DNA of 9,761 nucleotides, taken from positions 1-9,761 of the forward strand of contig JAGLUH010000113.1 in assembly GCA_023134875.1 (NCBI GenBank), in the 5' to 3' direction. Position 1 is the first letter of the stretch. The number at the start of each line of letters is the position of its first letter. Of the stretch, positions 1-6,061 are shown in pieces. The position numbers and the translations under genes are program-made. Source of the stretch: Candidatus Zixiibacteriota bacterium (lineage in GTDB: Bacteria; Zixibacteria; MSB-5A5; CAIYYT01). The notes below the pieces were generated by a model, which saw only the letters and a program-made list of their open reading frames with translations, was not told the origin of the DNA and searched no databases.

Positions 1-1679
1 TTGTGATCGATCGGGTCGATAGCGAAAGGCGTGCACCAATTGTGCCGATCGGCGTAATAATCCATGTCGCCCAGCGCCCAGTAGAACTCAGCACCACCAT
101 TGGTCGATTTGTAAAGATAGCCCCATTGGTACTCGGCGTAGATGATATCGGGATTGGTATAATCGACAACCGTATAGAAGCCGTCACCACCGAGAATACG
201 ATCCCAGTCGCCCAGGTCACCGGTCAATGTTCTCATGGTGCCGTTATCCTGGGTACCGCCGTACAACCGCTGGGGATTACTATAGTCAATGGTAATGGCG
301 TAGAACTGGGTATTGTGCATCTCGTAAAGGCGGGTCCAGGAAGCGGTGCCGTTATCAGTGAAGTTGACGCCGCCGTCGCAACCATCATAGATCATATCGG
401 TGCTGCCATTGATAAATTGGAAAGCATGGTGATCAACATGGATACCGGCATCGGCATAAAACCAACTGTTGCCGCCGTTGGTGCTTTTGAACAGGTCAAC
501 GCCGAGCGCATAGACGATATTGGGACTGCCGGGGGCAACCCGGATGTTGCCGAAATACCACCCAAAACCGGAATAGATATCGGCAAGAGCAAGATCATTG
601 ATTTGCGCCCAGCTCCAGCCCCCGTTGGCGCTTTTGTAGACACCCATAAAGCGGCCGGGATGGTTGGCGTAGATTGCGTAGACGTTGTGGCTTACTGATT
701 CAACCGAGAGACCGATTCGCCCGACCGTGTCGGCGGGTACCGGCAGGCCATTTGACAGTCTTGTCCAAGTATGGCCGTAATCGGTGGAGCGGTATATCCC
801 GCTCTCATAGCCGCCGACTCTTCGCTCGGCAGGGCTGCGCCAACGATGCCACATGGCGGCGTAGAGATAATGGTAGCTGGTATCAACCGCAATATCGACA
901 CAGCCTGTGGTATCATCGACGTAGAGCATCTGCTGCCAGGTATTGCCACCGTCTGCGGAACGATAGACACCCCGGTCGGGATTGGTGCCGAATAGCCTGC
1001 CCAGAACAGCGACATAGATAAAATCGGAATCGGGATTGGAAGCATCAATCAGGATTCTACCGATATGGTAGCTCTGCGGCAAACCCTGGTAAGTCCAGGT
1101 AGTGCCGCTATTGGTACTCTTGTAGATACCGGTTCCTTCATAGGAATCGCCGGAAGCGTTAGCCTCGCCGGTACCAACATAAATGACATCGGGGTTGCCT
1201 GGATGCAGCGCCAGCGCGCCGATCGATTGCACACCCTGGTCATCAAATATCGCCGTCCAGGAGGCGCCGCCGTCGGTAGTCTTGAACACACCACCGGCAG
1301 CGGAACCGACATAGACAATGTTTGCATTGAGGGGATGCACCGCCAAATCGGTGATGCGGCCGGGGATATTGGTCGGCCCCGCCTCTGTCCAGGTTATATC
1401 CTGTGGCTGTCGCGCCTCTGATTTCTCCCGCAGCGCCTTCATCTGCGCGAGAGCATCAAGATACCGCTCCTGCGGAATCGTCTTGTGGGGATAGGCCCTC
1501 TGCATATAAAACCACTGGTTGGGCATCTGTTTGGCTCTCTTGATCTCGCCGCTTTCTTTCAGCCTGGCATATACCGGATCATGAAATTCGGCAGGCGGTC
1601 TGGCACTGTAGTCGCCGACGATCCAGAGCAGTGAAGCTATCAGAAGGGCGGCGACAATAATGAGATAGGAGAATTTCAT
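1..1679 (-). CDS. Secreted Asp-box/BNR beta-propeller (sortilin/VPS10-like) protein, C-terminus off the window
   Basis: The frame is open from an ATG at 1679 to the left edge: 559 codons plus two bases, with no stop. Residues 1-21 form a hydrophobic signal peptide or anchor (MKFSYLIIVAALLIASLLWI), so export is likely. From about residue 100 the protein consists of propeller blades ending in Asp-box motifs: TTDGGASW (134-141), STNSGTTW (188-195), SADGGNTW (241-248), STDYGHTW (298-305), SANGGWSW (350-357), STNGGNSW (399-406) and a degenerate STNGGAEFYW (525-534). Repeated strands such as NIVYVG and DVIYVGTG precede them, and GGTQDNGT (474-481) is typical of secreted BNR proteins. The start follows a GAAGGA Shine-Dalgarno and a TTGACA/TATATT promoter. 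Asp boxes are structural, so no enzymatic role can be assigned. Related proteins often carry a C-terminal secretion-sorting domain, which would lie outside the window. Confidence 0.9.
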   Translation of the reverse strand, partial: MKFSYLIIVAALLIASLLWIVGDYSARPPAEFHDPVYARLKESGEIKRAKQMPNQWFYMQRAYPHKTIPQERYLDALAQMKALREKSEARQPQDITWTEAGPTNIPGRITDLAVHPLNANIVYVGSAAGGVFKTTDGGASWTAIFDDQGVQSIGALALHPGNPDVIYVGTGEANASGDSYEGTGIYKSTNSGTTWTYQGLPQSYHIGRILIDASNPDSDFIYVAVLGRLFGTNPDRGVYRSADGGNTWQQMLYVDDTTGCVDIAVDTSYHYLYAAMWHRWRSPAERRVGGYESGIYRSTDYGHTWTRLSNGLPVPADTVGRIGLSVESVSHNVYAIYANHPGRFMGVYKSANGGWSWAQINDLALADIYSGFGWYFGNIRVAPGSPNIVYALGVDLFKSTNGGNSWFYADAGIHVDHHAFQFINGSTDMIYDGCDGGVNFTDNGTASWTRLYEMHNTQFYAITIDYSNPQRLYGGTQDNGTMRTLTGDLGDWDRILGGDGFYTVVDYTNPDIIYAEYQWGYLYKSTNGGAEFYWALGDMDYYADRHNWCTPFAIDPIDH

Positions 1680-1824
1680 TTTTTATCCTTCGGTGCTAAT
1701 AATATATCACGGCTATGGTCGGAACAGTTCTCTGCATGTATATGTTATCGGCGCCTCCGGCGACTTATTGCCTGCTGTTCAGGCGTCATATCGATATCAA
1801 GTATCATCAAAGCGGACGATTATA

Positions 1825-1852
1825 AATATAACCGGAAACTCTGATTTGTCAA
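1825..1852 (-). promoter_or_regulatory. Putative sigma70-type promoter for the Asp-box protein gene
   Basis: On the minus strand a perfect -35 TTGACA (1852-1847) is followed after 16 bp by TATATT (1830-1825), a 5/6 match to the -10 consensus. It would give a leader of about 140 nt before the ATG at 1679. This is a sequence match only, and the 16-bp spacing is slightly short. Confidence 0.5.
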
Positions 1853-1892
1853 TGGACGTTATAAATGAATCGTTCTTTCTTGTTTTTTATTG

Positions 1893-1920
1893 TTGACATC
1901 ATTTTGTCAATGAGTTTAAT
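1893..1920 (+). promoter_or_regulatory. Putative sigma70-type promoter with embedded inverted repeat, for the 43-aa gene
   Basis: TTGACA (1893-1898, perfect -35) is followed after 16 bp by TTTAAT (1915-1920, 5/6 match to the -10). The -35 is also the left arm of a perfect inverted repeat, TTGACA-N6-TGTCAA (1893-1910), so a repressor or activator site overlapping the promoter is possible. The start codon at 1961 is about 40 bp downstream of the -10. Confidence 0.55.
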
Positions 1921-1960
1921 ACGTGTGGATTTAACCTTTTGAACTGATGGAGGTCCGTTG

Positions 1961-2092
1961 ATGGCAAAGCTCAAGAAGAGACCAGTGAAGAAAGTTCGCT
2001 GCATGGGCAAGACAAAAGATGGCAAGAGGTGTAAGCGCATGGTAGCGCCACCGGCGAAGTTTTGCCATCTGCACAAGAAGAAAAAGAGATAA
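1961..2092 (+). CDS. 43-residue Cys3His mini zinc-binding protein (DUF5763-like)
   Basis: The ATG at 1961 gives 43 codons and TAA at 2090-2092. A strong GGAGGT Shine-Dalgarno lies at 1949-1954, six bases before the ATG, a promoter lies upstream, and an intrinsic terminator begins 25 bp after the stop. The product is very basic (Lys/Arg at both ends) and has one Cys/His pattern: C14-x9-C24-x10-C35-x2-H38, with GKTKDGKRCKR between the first two cysteines and FCHLHK at the end. This spacing resembles the short C-x(n)-G-x-x-C-K-R...YC-x2-H repeat that I associate with the DUF5763 family of presumed zinc-binding peptides. Function is unknown; nucleic-acid binding is a guess from the charge. It is transcribed divergently from the Asp-box gene. 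The signals around it make it a convincing gene despite its size. Confidence 0.85.
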   Translation: MAKLKKRPVKKVRCMGKTKDGKRCKRMVAPPAKFCHLHKKKKR

Positions 2093-2117
2093 GAGCACAT
2101 CAGGCTCGGACAACTAC

Positions 2118-2148
2118 GGGACAGCCCTCAAGTGGCTGTCCCTTTTTT
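2118..2148 (+). terminator. Rho-independent terminator of the 43-aa gene
   Basis: A perfect 9-bp stem GGGACAGCC (2118-2126) / GGCTGTCCC (2134-2142) with a 7-nt loop is followed directly by TTTTTT (2143-2148). The T tract is on the plus strand only, so it acts on the small upstream gene and not on transcription arriving from the minus-strand genes. Confidence 0.93.
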
Positions 2149-2165
2149 AATGCGATGAAGCCAGG

Positions 2166-2184
2166 GGCAGACAAGACGTCTGCC
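2166..2184. repeat. Isolated 7-bp hairpin (REP-like or end-of-transcript structure)
   Basis: GGCAGAC (2166-2172) and GTCTGCC (2178-2184) form a perfect 7-bp GC-rich stem with a 5-nt loop, 17 bp from the terminator and 30 bp beyond the end of the glgX remnant. No T tract follows on either strand, so it is not a standard terminator. It may be an mRNA 3'-end structure for the minus-strand operon or a copy of a dispersed palindrome. Confidence 0.5.
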
Positions 2185-2214
2185 GCCCACGAATCACAGC
2201 CTAATACTCTGATT

Positions 2215-2700
2215 CTACTTGCCTGTCAAGACTACGACCGAGCGGGGGCTGACGTTATAGATGGCTTGATAGTTGAGGATCGGTTCTCGATCTTGTTCCG
2301 ATATATCATCAGGGTTTTTGAGCATAGTGTCCACTACCCGGTACCACTTGCGCCCGCTGGTCAATCGGGGCAAGTGGAATCGTCGCGATTTCCAATAAGC
2401 GTTGGCCGCGGGATATATGTCCGTAACACCTGGATGGTCAGCGCCGTTCATTTCCTTAACCTGTAAGGCCAGACATCTCGATTCGTAAGACCAGTCCGGT
2501 TTGTTCGGTCTCACTCCATGCCAGGTGACAGGAGCGCCAGATATTCCTGCGGATGCGGCAATACTGTCTGATCTCAAGGCCGGATGACTCTTGCGGAACT
2601 CTATCAGCAGCCTGAAGAACCTAAGCAGATCCGCATTCTGCCGGGCAAGGTTCCGGTCTATCCATCCTATTTCATTGTCCTGACAGTAGGTGTTATTATT
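2215..2700 (-). pseudogene. glgX: 3' remnant of a glycogen debranching enzyme (GlgX/isoamylase) gene
   Basis: Reading down from 2700 on the minus strand gives NNNTYCQDNEIGWID, the conserved block that in GlgX/isoamylase-type GH13 enzymes follows the catalytic domain (usually ...RTQ-x-GNNNxYCQDNExxW). It continues without a break into a helix DLLRFFRLLIEFRKSHPAL, then TWHGVRPNKPDWSYESRCLAL and GRKWYRVVDTML, both typical of the C-terminal beta domain, and ends naturally at SVVVLTGK with a stop at 2215. About 161 codons remain of a family usually near 700 residues. The catalytic Asp/Glu residues and everything N-terminal to NNN are absent, and upstream the frame loses all resemblance within about 120 bp of the pgi stop. 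The enzyme would hydrolyse alpha-1,6 branches of glycogen; this fragment cannot. An internal TTG at 2577 or another start could still yield a stray peptide. Its position fits a decayed operon member after fba-pgi. Confidence 0.85.
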
Positions 2701-2822
2701 CCTCCATATCGAGGAAGCTCTGCTGCCTGGGCACCTGGGAAATGACCATCTCTGTTGACTCCGACAGCGCGGTACGGTCTCCGGTATGCCAGGCTCGGAT
2801 AAGCGCCCGCCATAGCCGGCGG
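2701..2822. other. Degenerate spacer between the pgi stop and the glgX remnant
   Basis: No gene is supported here. On the minus strand one frame reads MVISQVP about 40 bases before the NNNTYCQDNE block. It faintly recalls the SQGVP segment that precedes that block in GlgX, but it is out of frame and several residues too short, consistent with deletion plus decay. A small inverted repeat ATAGCC-GCC-GGCTAT (2812-2826) overlaps the pgi stop codon. Confidence 0.4.
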
Positions 2823-4325
2823 CTATATGACCGTCTGCTTTAGATTGTTGATTGCTGTAGATATCGCTTGACTATCTGCTTCACAGCCCGATTTGCCGGC
2901 CAGTGCAAACATCGCCTTCTTGTATGCCTCAACACCAGGCTGAACAAAGGGATTATGGCCGGCCAGGTATCCGGAAAGCGCCACCGACCGTTCCATCAAA
3001 TAATAGAACTGGCCGATGTTGAAGGCATTGCGGCGGGGTATATTGATTGTCATGTTGGGTACGCCGCCCTGGAAATGGGCATACGCGGGACCGTCGATCA
3101 CCAGTCGATTGATAAAGTTCATCTTCCGTCCCGCGTCGGAGAGATAATTCAAGCCATCCAGGTTATCGGGATCAGTGGGTATCTCCACGTTGCGCGTGCT
3201 TTCGCCGAGACATAGAAAGGTCTCCAGTATGTTTCGCTCCCCATCCTGTACCATCTGGCCGTTGGCATGTAGTTTCTCGGAATACAGCGAAGGGGAAACC
3301 CACATGCCATAACCGTTGTGACCTTCACTCTCCGGAAAGAGCTGCTCCATCCAGCGAGCTAAACCGTAAATAGCCGTGGAATTGGTCGCCACCACTTCGA
3401 TCTTTTTGCCCTTCTGATACGCCAAATGACGTACTGCGGCATGAAGCATCGCCGGATTTGACCAGAACTCGTCGCCGTCGGCACGTTTTTTCATCTGTCG
3501 AAATCCGGCGACAAACTCATGAATATCAATACCCGCCATCGCCAGCCTGACCAGGCCGACATCAGTCAATACCGAAAATCGGCCGCCGATATTGTTGGGA
3601 ATCACGAATGACTTGTACCCCTTCTGATCGGACAAAGCCCGCAGCGCTCCCCGCTTACTATCCGTGGTTGCCAGAATCAGTTCCCTGGCGCGGTCGCCTT
3701 CCTTCTCTTCCAGCAGACGACGTAATATACGAAAGGCAATCGCCGTCTCGGTGGTAGTTCCCGATTTGGAGATTACATTCAAGCCGATACGCTTGCCGGC
3801 AAACAAATCAAGCGTGCCATGGAAGAAATCGGGATCGGTATTCTGACCCAGGAAATAGACCTGCGGCCTGTCGCCTCTTTGATTACGCGACAGCTCATTG
3901 AAATAGGTATGGGTCAGAGCCTTGACCGTCGCTTCAATTCCGAGATACGAACCGCCGATACCGAGCGAAACGAAAACATCAATCTTGCCGGCCAGTTCGT
4001 TGGTGACGGCGACGATCTCGTCAAGATGTGCTTTCGTGATTTCATCAGGCAGTGACTGCCAGCCAAGCATCGGGATATCGCCATCCCGACAGTCACCTTC
4101 GCCCCGCTGCAACTGTCGGTGCTTCTCCACCACTATGAGTGCCATTTGGTTAAGCTCATCGTGGGAAATAAATGGCTCACCTTTCACCGGATTCACAATA
4201 TAGGTGATGTCCAAACCGATCTGATTGTTCTTAATGAATGTTTCATCCAGAGTATACATCACCTGGCCTGTTTCTGATTTTTTCTGCTGGGCGGTTGCTC
4301 TGCTTTCGTCAATAGCACTTGTCAT
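2823..4325 (-). CDS. pgi: Glucose-6-phosphate isomerase
   Basis: The 500-residue protein interconverts glucose 6-phosphate and fructose 6-phosphate in the cytoplasm (glycolysis/gluconeogenesis, feeding glycogen metabolism). It shows the two SIS sugar-isomerase domains: GIGGS (122-126), the phosphate-binding SKSGTT (186-191), the family signature IGGRFSVLT (246-254), the catalytic Glu in SEGHNGYG (E334), the His in KLHANGQ (H353) and the C-terminal signature GVEAYKK with catalytic Lys (K469). Length is normal for the family. The ATG at 4325 lies inside the end of fba (17-bp overlap) with AGGGG about 7 nt upstream, so translation is probably coupled. An alternative start at Met23 (MYTLDETF) would remove a low-complexity leader. 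Two signature positions look atypical: Asp255 after SVLT, where Pro or Ala is common, and Val461 in NPFVQPGVE, where Asp is common. All catalytic residues remain. Confidence 0.96.
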   Translation of the reverse strand: MTSAIDESRATAQQKKSETGQVMYTLDETFIKNNQIGLDITYIVNPVKGEPFISHDELNQMALIVVEKHRQLQRGEGDCRDGDIPMLGWQSLPDEITKAHLDEIVAVTNELAGKIDVFVSLGIGGSYLGIEATVKALTHTYFNELSRNQRGDRPQVYFLGQNTDPDFFHGTLDLFAGKRIGLNVISKSGTTTETAIAFRILRRLLEEKEGDRARELILATTDSKRGALRALSDQKGYKSFVIPNNIGGRFSVLTDVGLVRLAMAGIDIHEFVAGFRQMKKRADGDEFWSNPAMLHAAVRHLAYQKGKKIEVVATNSTAIYGLARWMEQLFPESEGHNGYGMWVSPSLYSEKLHANGQMVQDGERNILETFLCLGESTRNVEIPTDPDNLDGLNYLSDAGRKMNFINRLVIDGPAYAHFQGGVPNMTINIPRRNAFNIGQFYYLMERSVALSGYLAGHNPFVQPGVEAYKKAMFALAGKSGCEADSQAISTAINNLKQTVI

Positions 4326-5277
4326 AGGTTACCCCTTCCGCAGGGCGCACCGGTTCGGCTTTGCCGCTGCTACCGAACACTTTCATCTTCTGCTTGACCA
4401 CTTCCCTAACCGCCTCGCGTGCCGGCGCCAGAATTTTTCTGGGATCGAACACCTCCGGTTTTTCGATCATTACCTGCCTGATGGAAGCGGCAAAAGCCAA
4501 CCGGAGATCGGTATCGATATTGATCTTGTTGATACCACACTGCACCGCTTTGCGATAGGCCTCATCCGGAACGCCTTTCGCATCGGCAATCTTACCGCCG
4601 TATCGGGTCAGTTTGTCGATAAGTTCCTTCGGCACGCCGCTGGCGCCGTGCAGAACCAGAGGAATTCTCAGACGTTTCTTGATAGTAGCAATGCGCTTGA
4701 AGTCAAGTTTCGCCTTTTCCTTGAACGTGTAGGCGCCATGACTGGTACCGACAGCGATGGCCAGTGCATCACAGCCGCTTTCCTCGACGAACCGTTGCGC
4801 TTCGTCCGGATCGGTCAGAAAAGCGTCCTTGGTGTCGACGTTGACGTCATCCTCGATACCGCCCAACCGCCCCAGTTCCGCTTCGACAGTGACATTATGC
4901 TTATGCGCATAATCGGTGACCTCGCGGGTGATCCTGATATTTTCTTCCAGCGGATGGTGGGAACCATCGATCATCACCGAGGGAAAACCGGCCTCGACAC
5001 ATTTGACCACCAGTTCCAGGGAGGGACCATGATCGAGATGCAACGCCACCGGTACGGAGATACTATTAGCGCCGGTCTTTACCATAGTGACGAGATTTTC
5101 CACGCCGGCATACTCGATAGCGCTCTTGGAAGCGGCGATAATAACCGGCGATTTTATCTCTGCGGCCGTTTCCAGCACCGCCTGGACGAACTCAAGATTG
5201 CTGACATTGAACTGACCGATGGCGTAGTTATTCCTGTTGGCATCGGCATAGATTTCATGCAGTGGAACAAGAAACAT
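4309..5277 (-). CDS. fba: Class II fructose-1,6-bisphosphate aldolase
   Basis: The 322-residue zinc enzyme cleaves fructose 1,6-bisphosphate to dihydroxyacetone phosphate and glyceraldehyde 3-phosphate. Visible motifs are HLDHG (80-84: catalytic Asp82 and zinc ligand His83), VEAELG (E134), GTSHG with zinc ligand His180, LHGASG with zinc ligand His210, and NIDTD (253-257) for phosphate and substrate binding. These place it in the FbaA/GatY/KbaY group. FBP rather than tagatose-bisphosphate is inferred from the neighbouring pgi. The ATG at 5277 has a strong GGGAGG Shine-Dalgarno about 7 nt upstream and matches the usual N-terminus (MFLVPLHEIY...ANRNNYAIGQFNV). The last 15 residues (from EPVRPAEG to DKCY) extend past the usual end and overlap pgi, so the stop codon lies inside the pgi start region. 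Transcription runs fba-pgi; I found no convincing promoter in the 256-bp leader. Confidence 0.96.
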   Translation of the reverse strand: MFLVPLHEIYADANRNNYAIGQFNVSNLEFVQAVLETAAEIKSPVIIAASKSAIEYAGVENLVTMVKTGANSISVPVALHLDHGPSLELVVKCVEAGFPSVMIDGSHHPLEENIRITREVTDYAHKHNVTVEAELGRLGGIEDDVNVDTKDAFLTDPDEAQRFVEESGCDALAIAVGTSHGAYTFKEKAKLDFKRIATIKKRLRIPLVLHGASGVPKELIDKLTRYGGKIADAKGVPDEAYRKAVQCGINKINIDTDLRLAFAASIRQVMIEKPEVFDPRKILAPAREAVREVVKQKMKVFGSSGKAEPVRPAEGVTYDKCY

Positions 5278-5393
5278 GGTTGCCCTCCCGGATACAAATG
5301 GCTTGGCTCAACAGACGTCGGTTTCGCAATACACTGCTGCTGATGGAGTCTGTAGCGTATCTATCGGCACAGACGGGAGATGTTTCAATAAGA

Positions 5394-5409
5394 ACCGGTG
5401 CGCGCCGGT
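5394..5409. promoter_or_regulatory. Near-palindrome upstream of fba, possible operator
   Basis: ACCGG-TGCGCG-CCGGT is a 5-bp perfect inverted repeat with a GC-rich centre, about 117 bp before the fba start and 124 bp before the plus-strand gene. Its position in the divergent spacer would suit an operator, but nothing else supports this, and short GC palindromes occur by chance. Confidence 0.2.
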
Positions 5410-5515
5410 CATGCTGGCCTCGCTTTAAGGGCACTGCGAAGTATTTCACCTCGCTACCTTGGCAAATGAGTTAAGCTTATAGGGTTTCTGGCCGATCAAT
5501 ACAGTATGGATTTCG

Positions 5516-5533
5516 GAAGCGAAGGAACGCTTC
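5516..5533 (+). promoter_or_regulatory. Ribosome binding site displayed in a hairpin loop
   Basis: GAAGCG (5516-5521) and CGCTTC (5528-5533) form a perfect 6-bp stem whose 6-nt loop is AAGGAA, the Shine-Dalgarno for the gene beginning at 5534. The right arm touches the ATG directly. In the folded mRNA the anti-SD target is exposed but the stem abuts the start codon, so folding could tune initiation. Confidence 0.6.
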
Positions 5534-5947
5534 ATGTATAAGATTGAGAAACGGGATTACGGTTTCCGGCTCACTTTTGGCGATGTCATCGATGCCGAGG
5601 AAATGACTCGCTGGCTGGAGGAATCGAAAACCGCACTTCCGAAGCAAAGGGAAAAGTTTACTGTTTTCGTGGATATGCGTACCCTGGTACCACTTGCCGA
5701 GGGCGTGCAGCCGATAATGACAATGGGGCAAATGCTCTATCGGCAAAAAGGGATGGAACGATCCGTCGTCATACTACAAAATCGTGCCACGACCATGCAA
5801 TTCAAACGAATTGCGCTGCAATCGGGAATATACGACTGGGAACGCTACATTGATGCGTCCACCACGCCGAACTGGGACGAAGTCGGCCTCAACTGGATAC
5901 TGAAAGCGATTGACCCCGACCAGAAACCGGCAAAAGCGCCGGTCTAA
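5534..5947 (+). CDS. SpoIIAA/STAS-like small cytoplasmic protein
   Basis: The 137-residue protein starts at an ATG at 5534 with AAGGA 7-8 nt upstream and ends in TAA at 5947. It has no signal peptide or membrane segment. The layout is alternating beta strand and amphipathic helix: YGFRLTFGDVID (9-20), helix EEMTRWLEESKTAL (22-35), FTVFVDMRTLVPL (42-54), helix with GQMLYRQKGM (65-74), ERSVVILQNRATTMQFKR (75-92), and GIYDWERYIDAST (98-110). The VFVDMR strand and a later ERSVVI strand after a helix match the SpoIIAA-like/STAS fold seen in uncharacterised proteins of this length. Family assignment is from pattern recognition and moderate. No catalytic motif is visible; a signalling or scaffold role is only inferred from the fold. 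It is monocistronic, with its promoter region shared with divergent fba, and it converges on gdhA. Confidence 0.85.
   Translation: MYKIEKRDYGFRLTFGDVIDAEEMTRWLEESKTALPKQREKFTVFVDMRTLVPLAEGVQPIMTMGQMLYRQKGMERSVVILQNRATTMQFKRIALQSGIYDWERYIDASTTPNWDEVGLNWILKAIDPDQKPAKAPV
5926..5943 (+). terminator. Hairpin over the 3' end of the STAS-like gene, possible weak terminator
   Basis: ACCGGC (5926-5931), AAAAGC loop and GCCGGT (5938-5943) form a perfect 6-bp GC-rich stem ending just before the stop codon. No T tract follows, so a Rho-independent function is doubtful. A second pair GGCGGG (5955-5960) / CCCGCC (5986-5991) downstream has a 25-nt loop and could belong to the same 3' structure. Confidence 0.25.
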
Positions 5948-6028
5948 TCAGCCAGGCGGGAGTGATCGGGAAAGTCGGAATCCAGCCCGCCACCGTTCTT
6001 ATACTAAACACTAGAGGTTATGAAATCG

Positions 6029-6052
6029 AGTAGCTTCGTCTACTGGAGTAGA
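6029..6052. other. Mutually exclusive hairpins between convergent genes
   Basis: CTACT (6040-6044) can pair with AGTAG on its left (6029-6033, loop CTTCGT), while the overlapping TCTAC (6039-6043) can pair with GTAGA on its right (6048-6052, loop TGGA). The two folds exclude each other. The site lies between the convergent STAS-like gene and gdhA, about 10 bp past the gdhA stop, and has no T tract. It may be a weak 3'-end structure for gdhA. Confidence 0.3.
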
Positions 6053-6061
6053 GTCTGTCGG

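Noticed and set aside
3..698. A 231-codon plus-strand open frame at the left edge (and further ones up to 1421)
   Set aside because: These are antisense to the Asp-box gene. The Gly/Ile/Val-rich translation is what the reverse of repeated propeller codons gives.
2062..2466. A 134-codon plus-strand frame
   Set aside because: It runs out of the 43-aa gene in another frame, crosses the intrinsic terminator and is antisense to the glgX remnant.
4225..5343. A 372-codon plus-strand open frame opposite fba and the start of pgi
   Set aside because: It is antisense to a clear class II aldolase with all motifs intact. Its composition mirrors that gene and it has no domain or RBS of its own.
5255..5449. 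A 64-codon minus-strand frame overlapping the fba start
   Set aside because: It begins at a GTG, overlaps the well-supported fba start by 23 bp and has no recognisable features.
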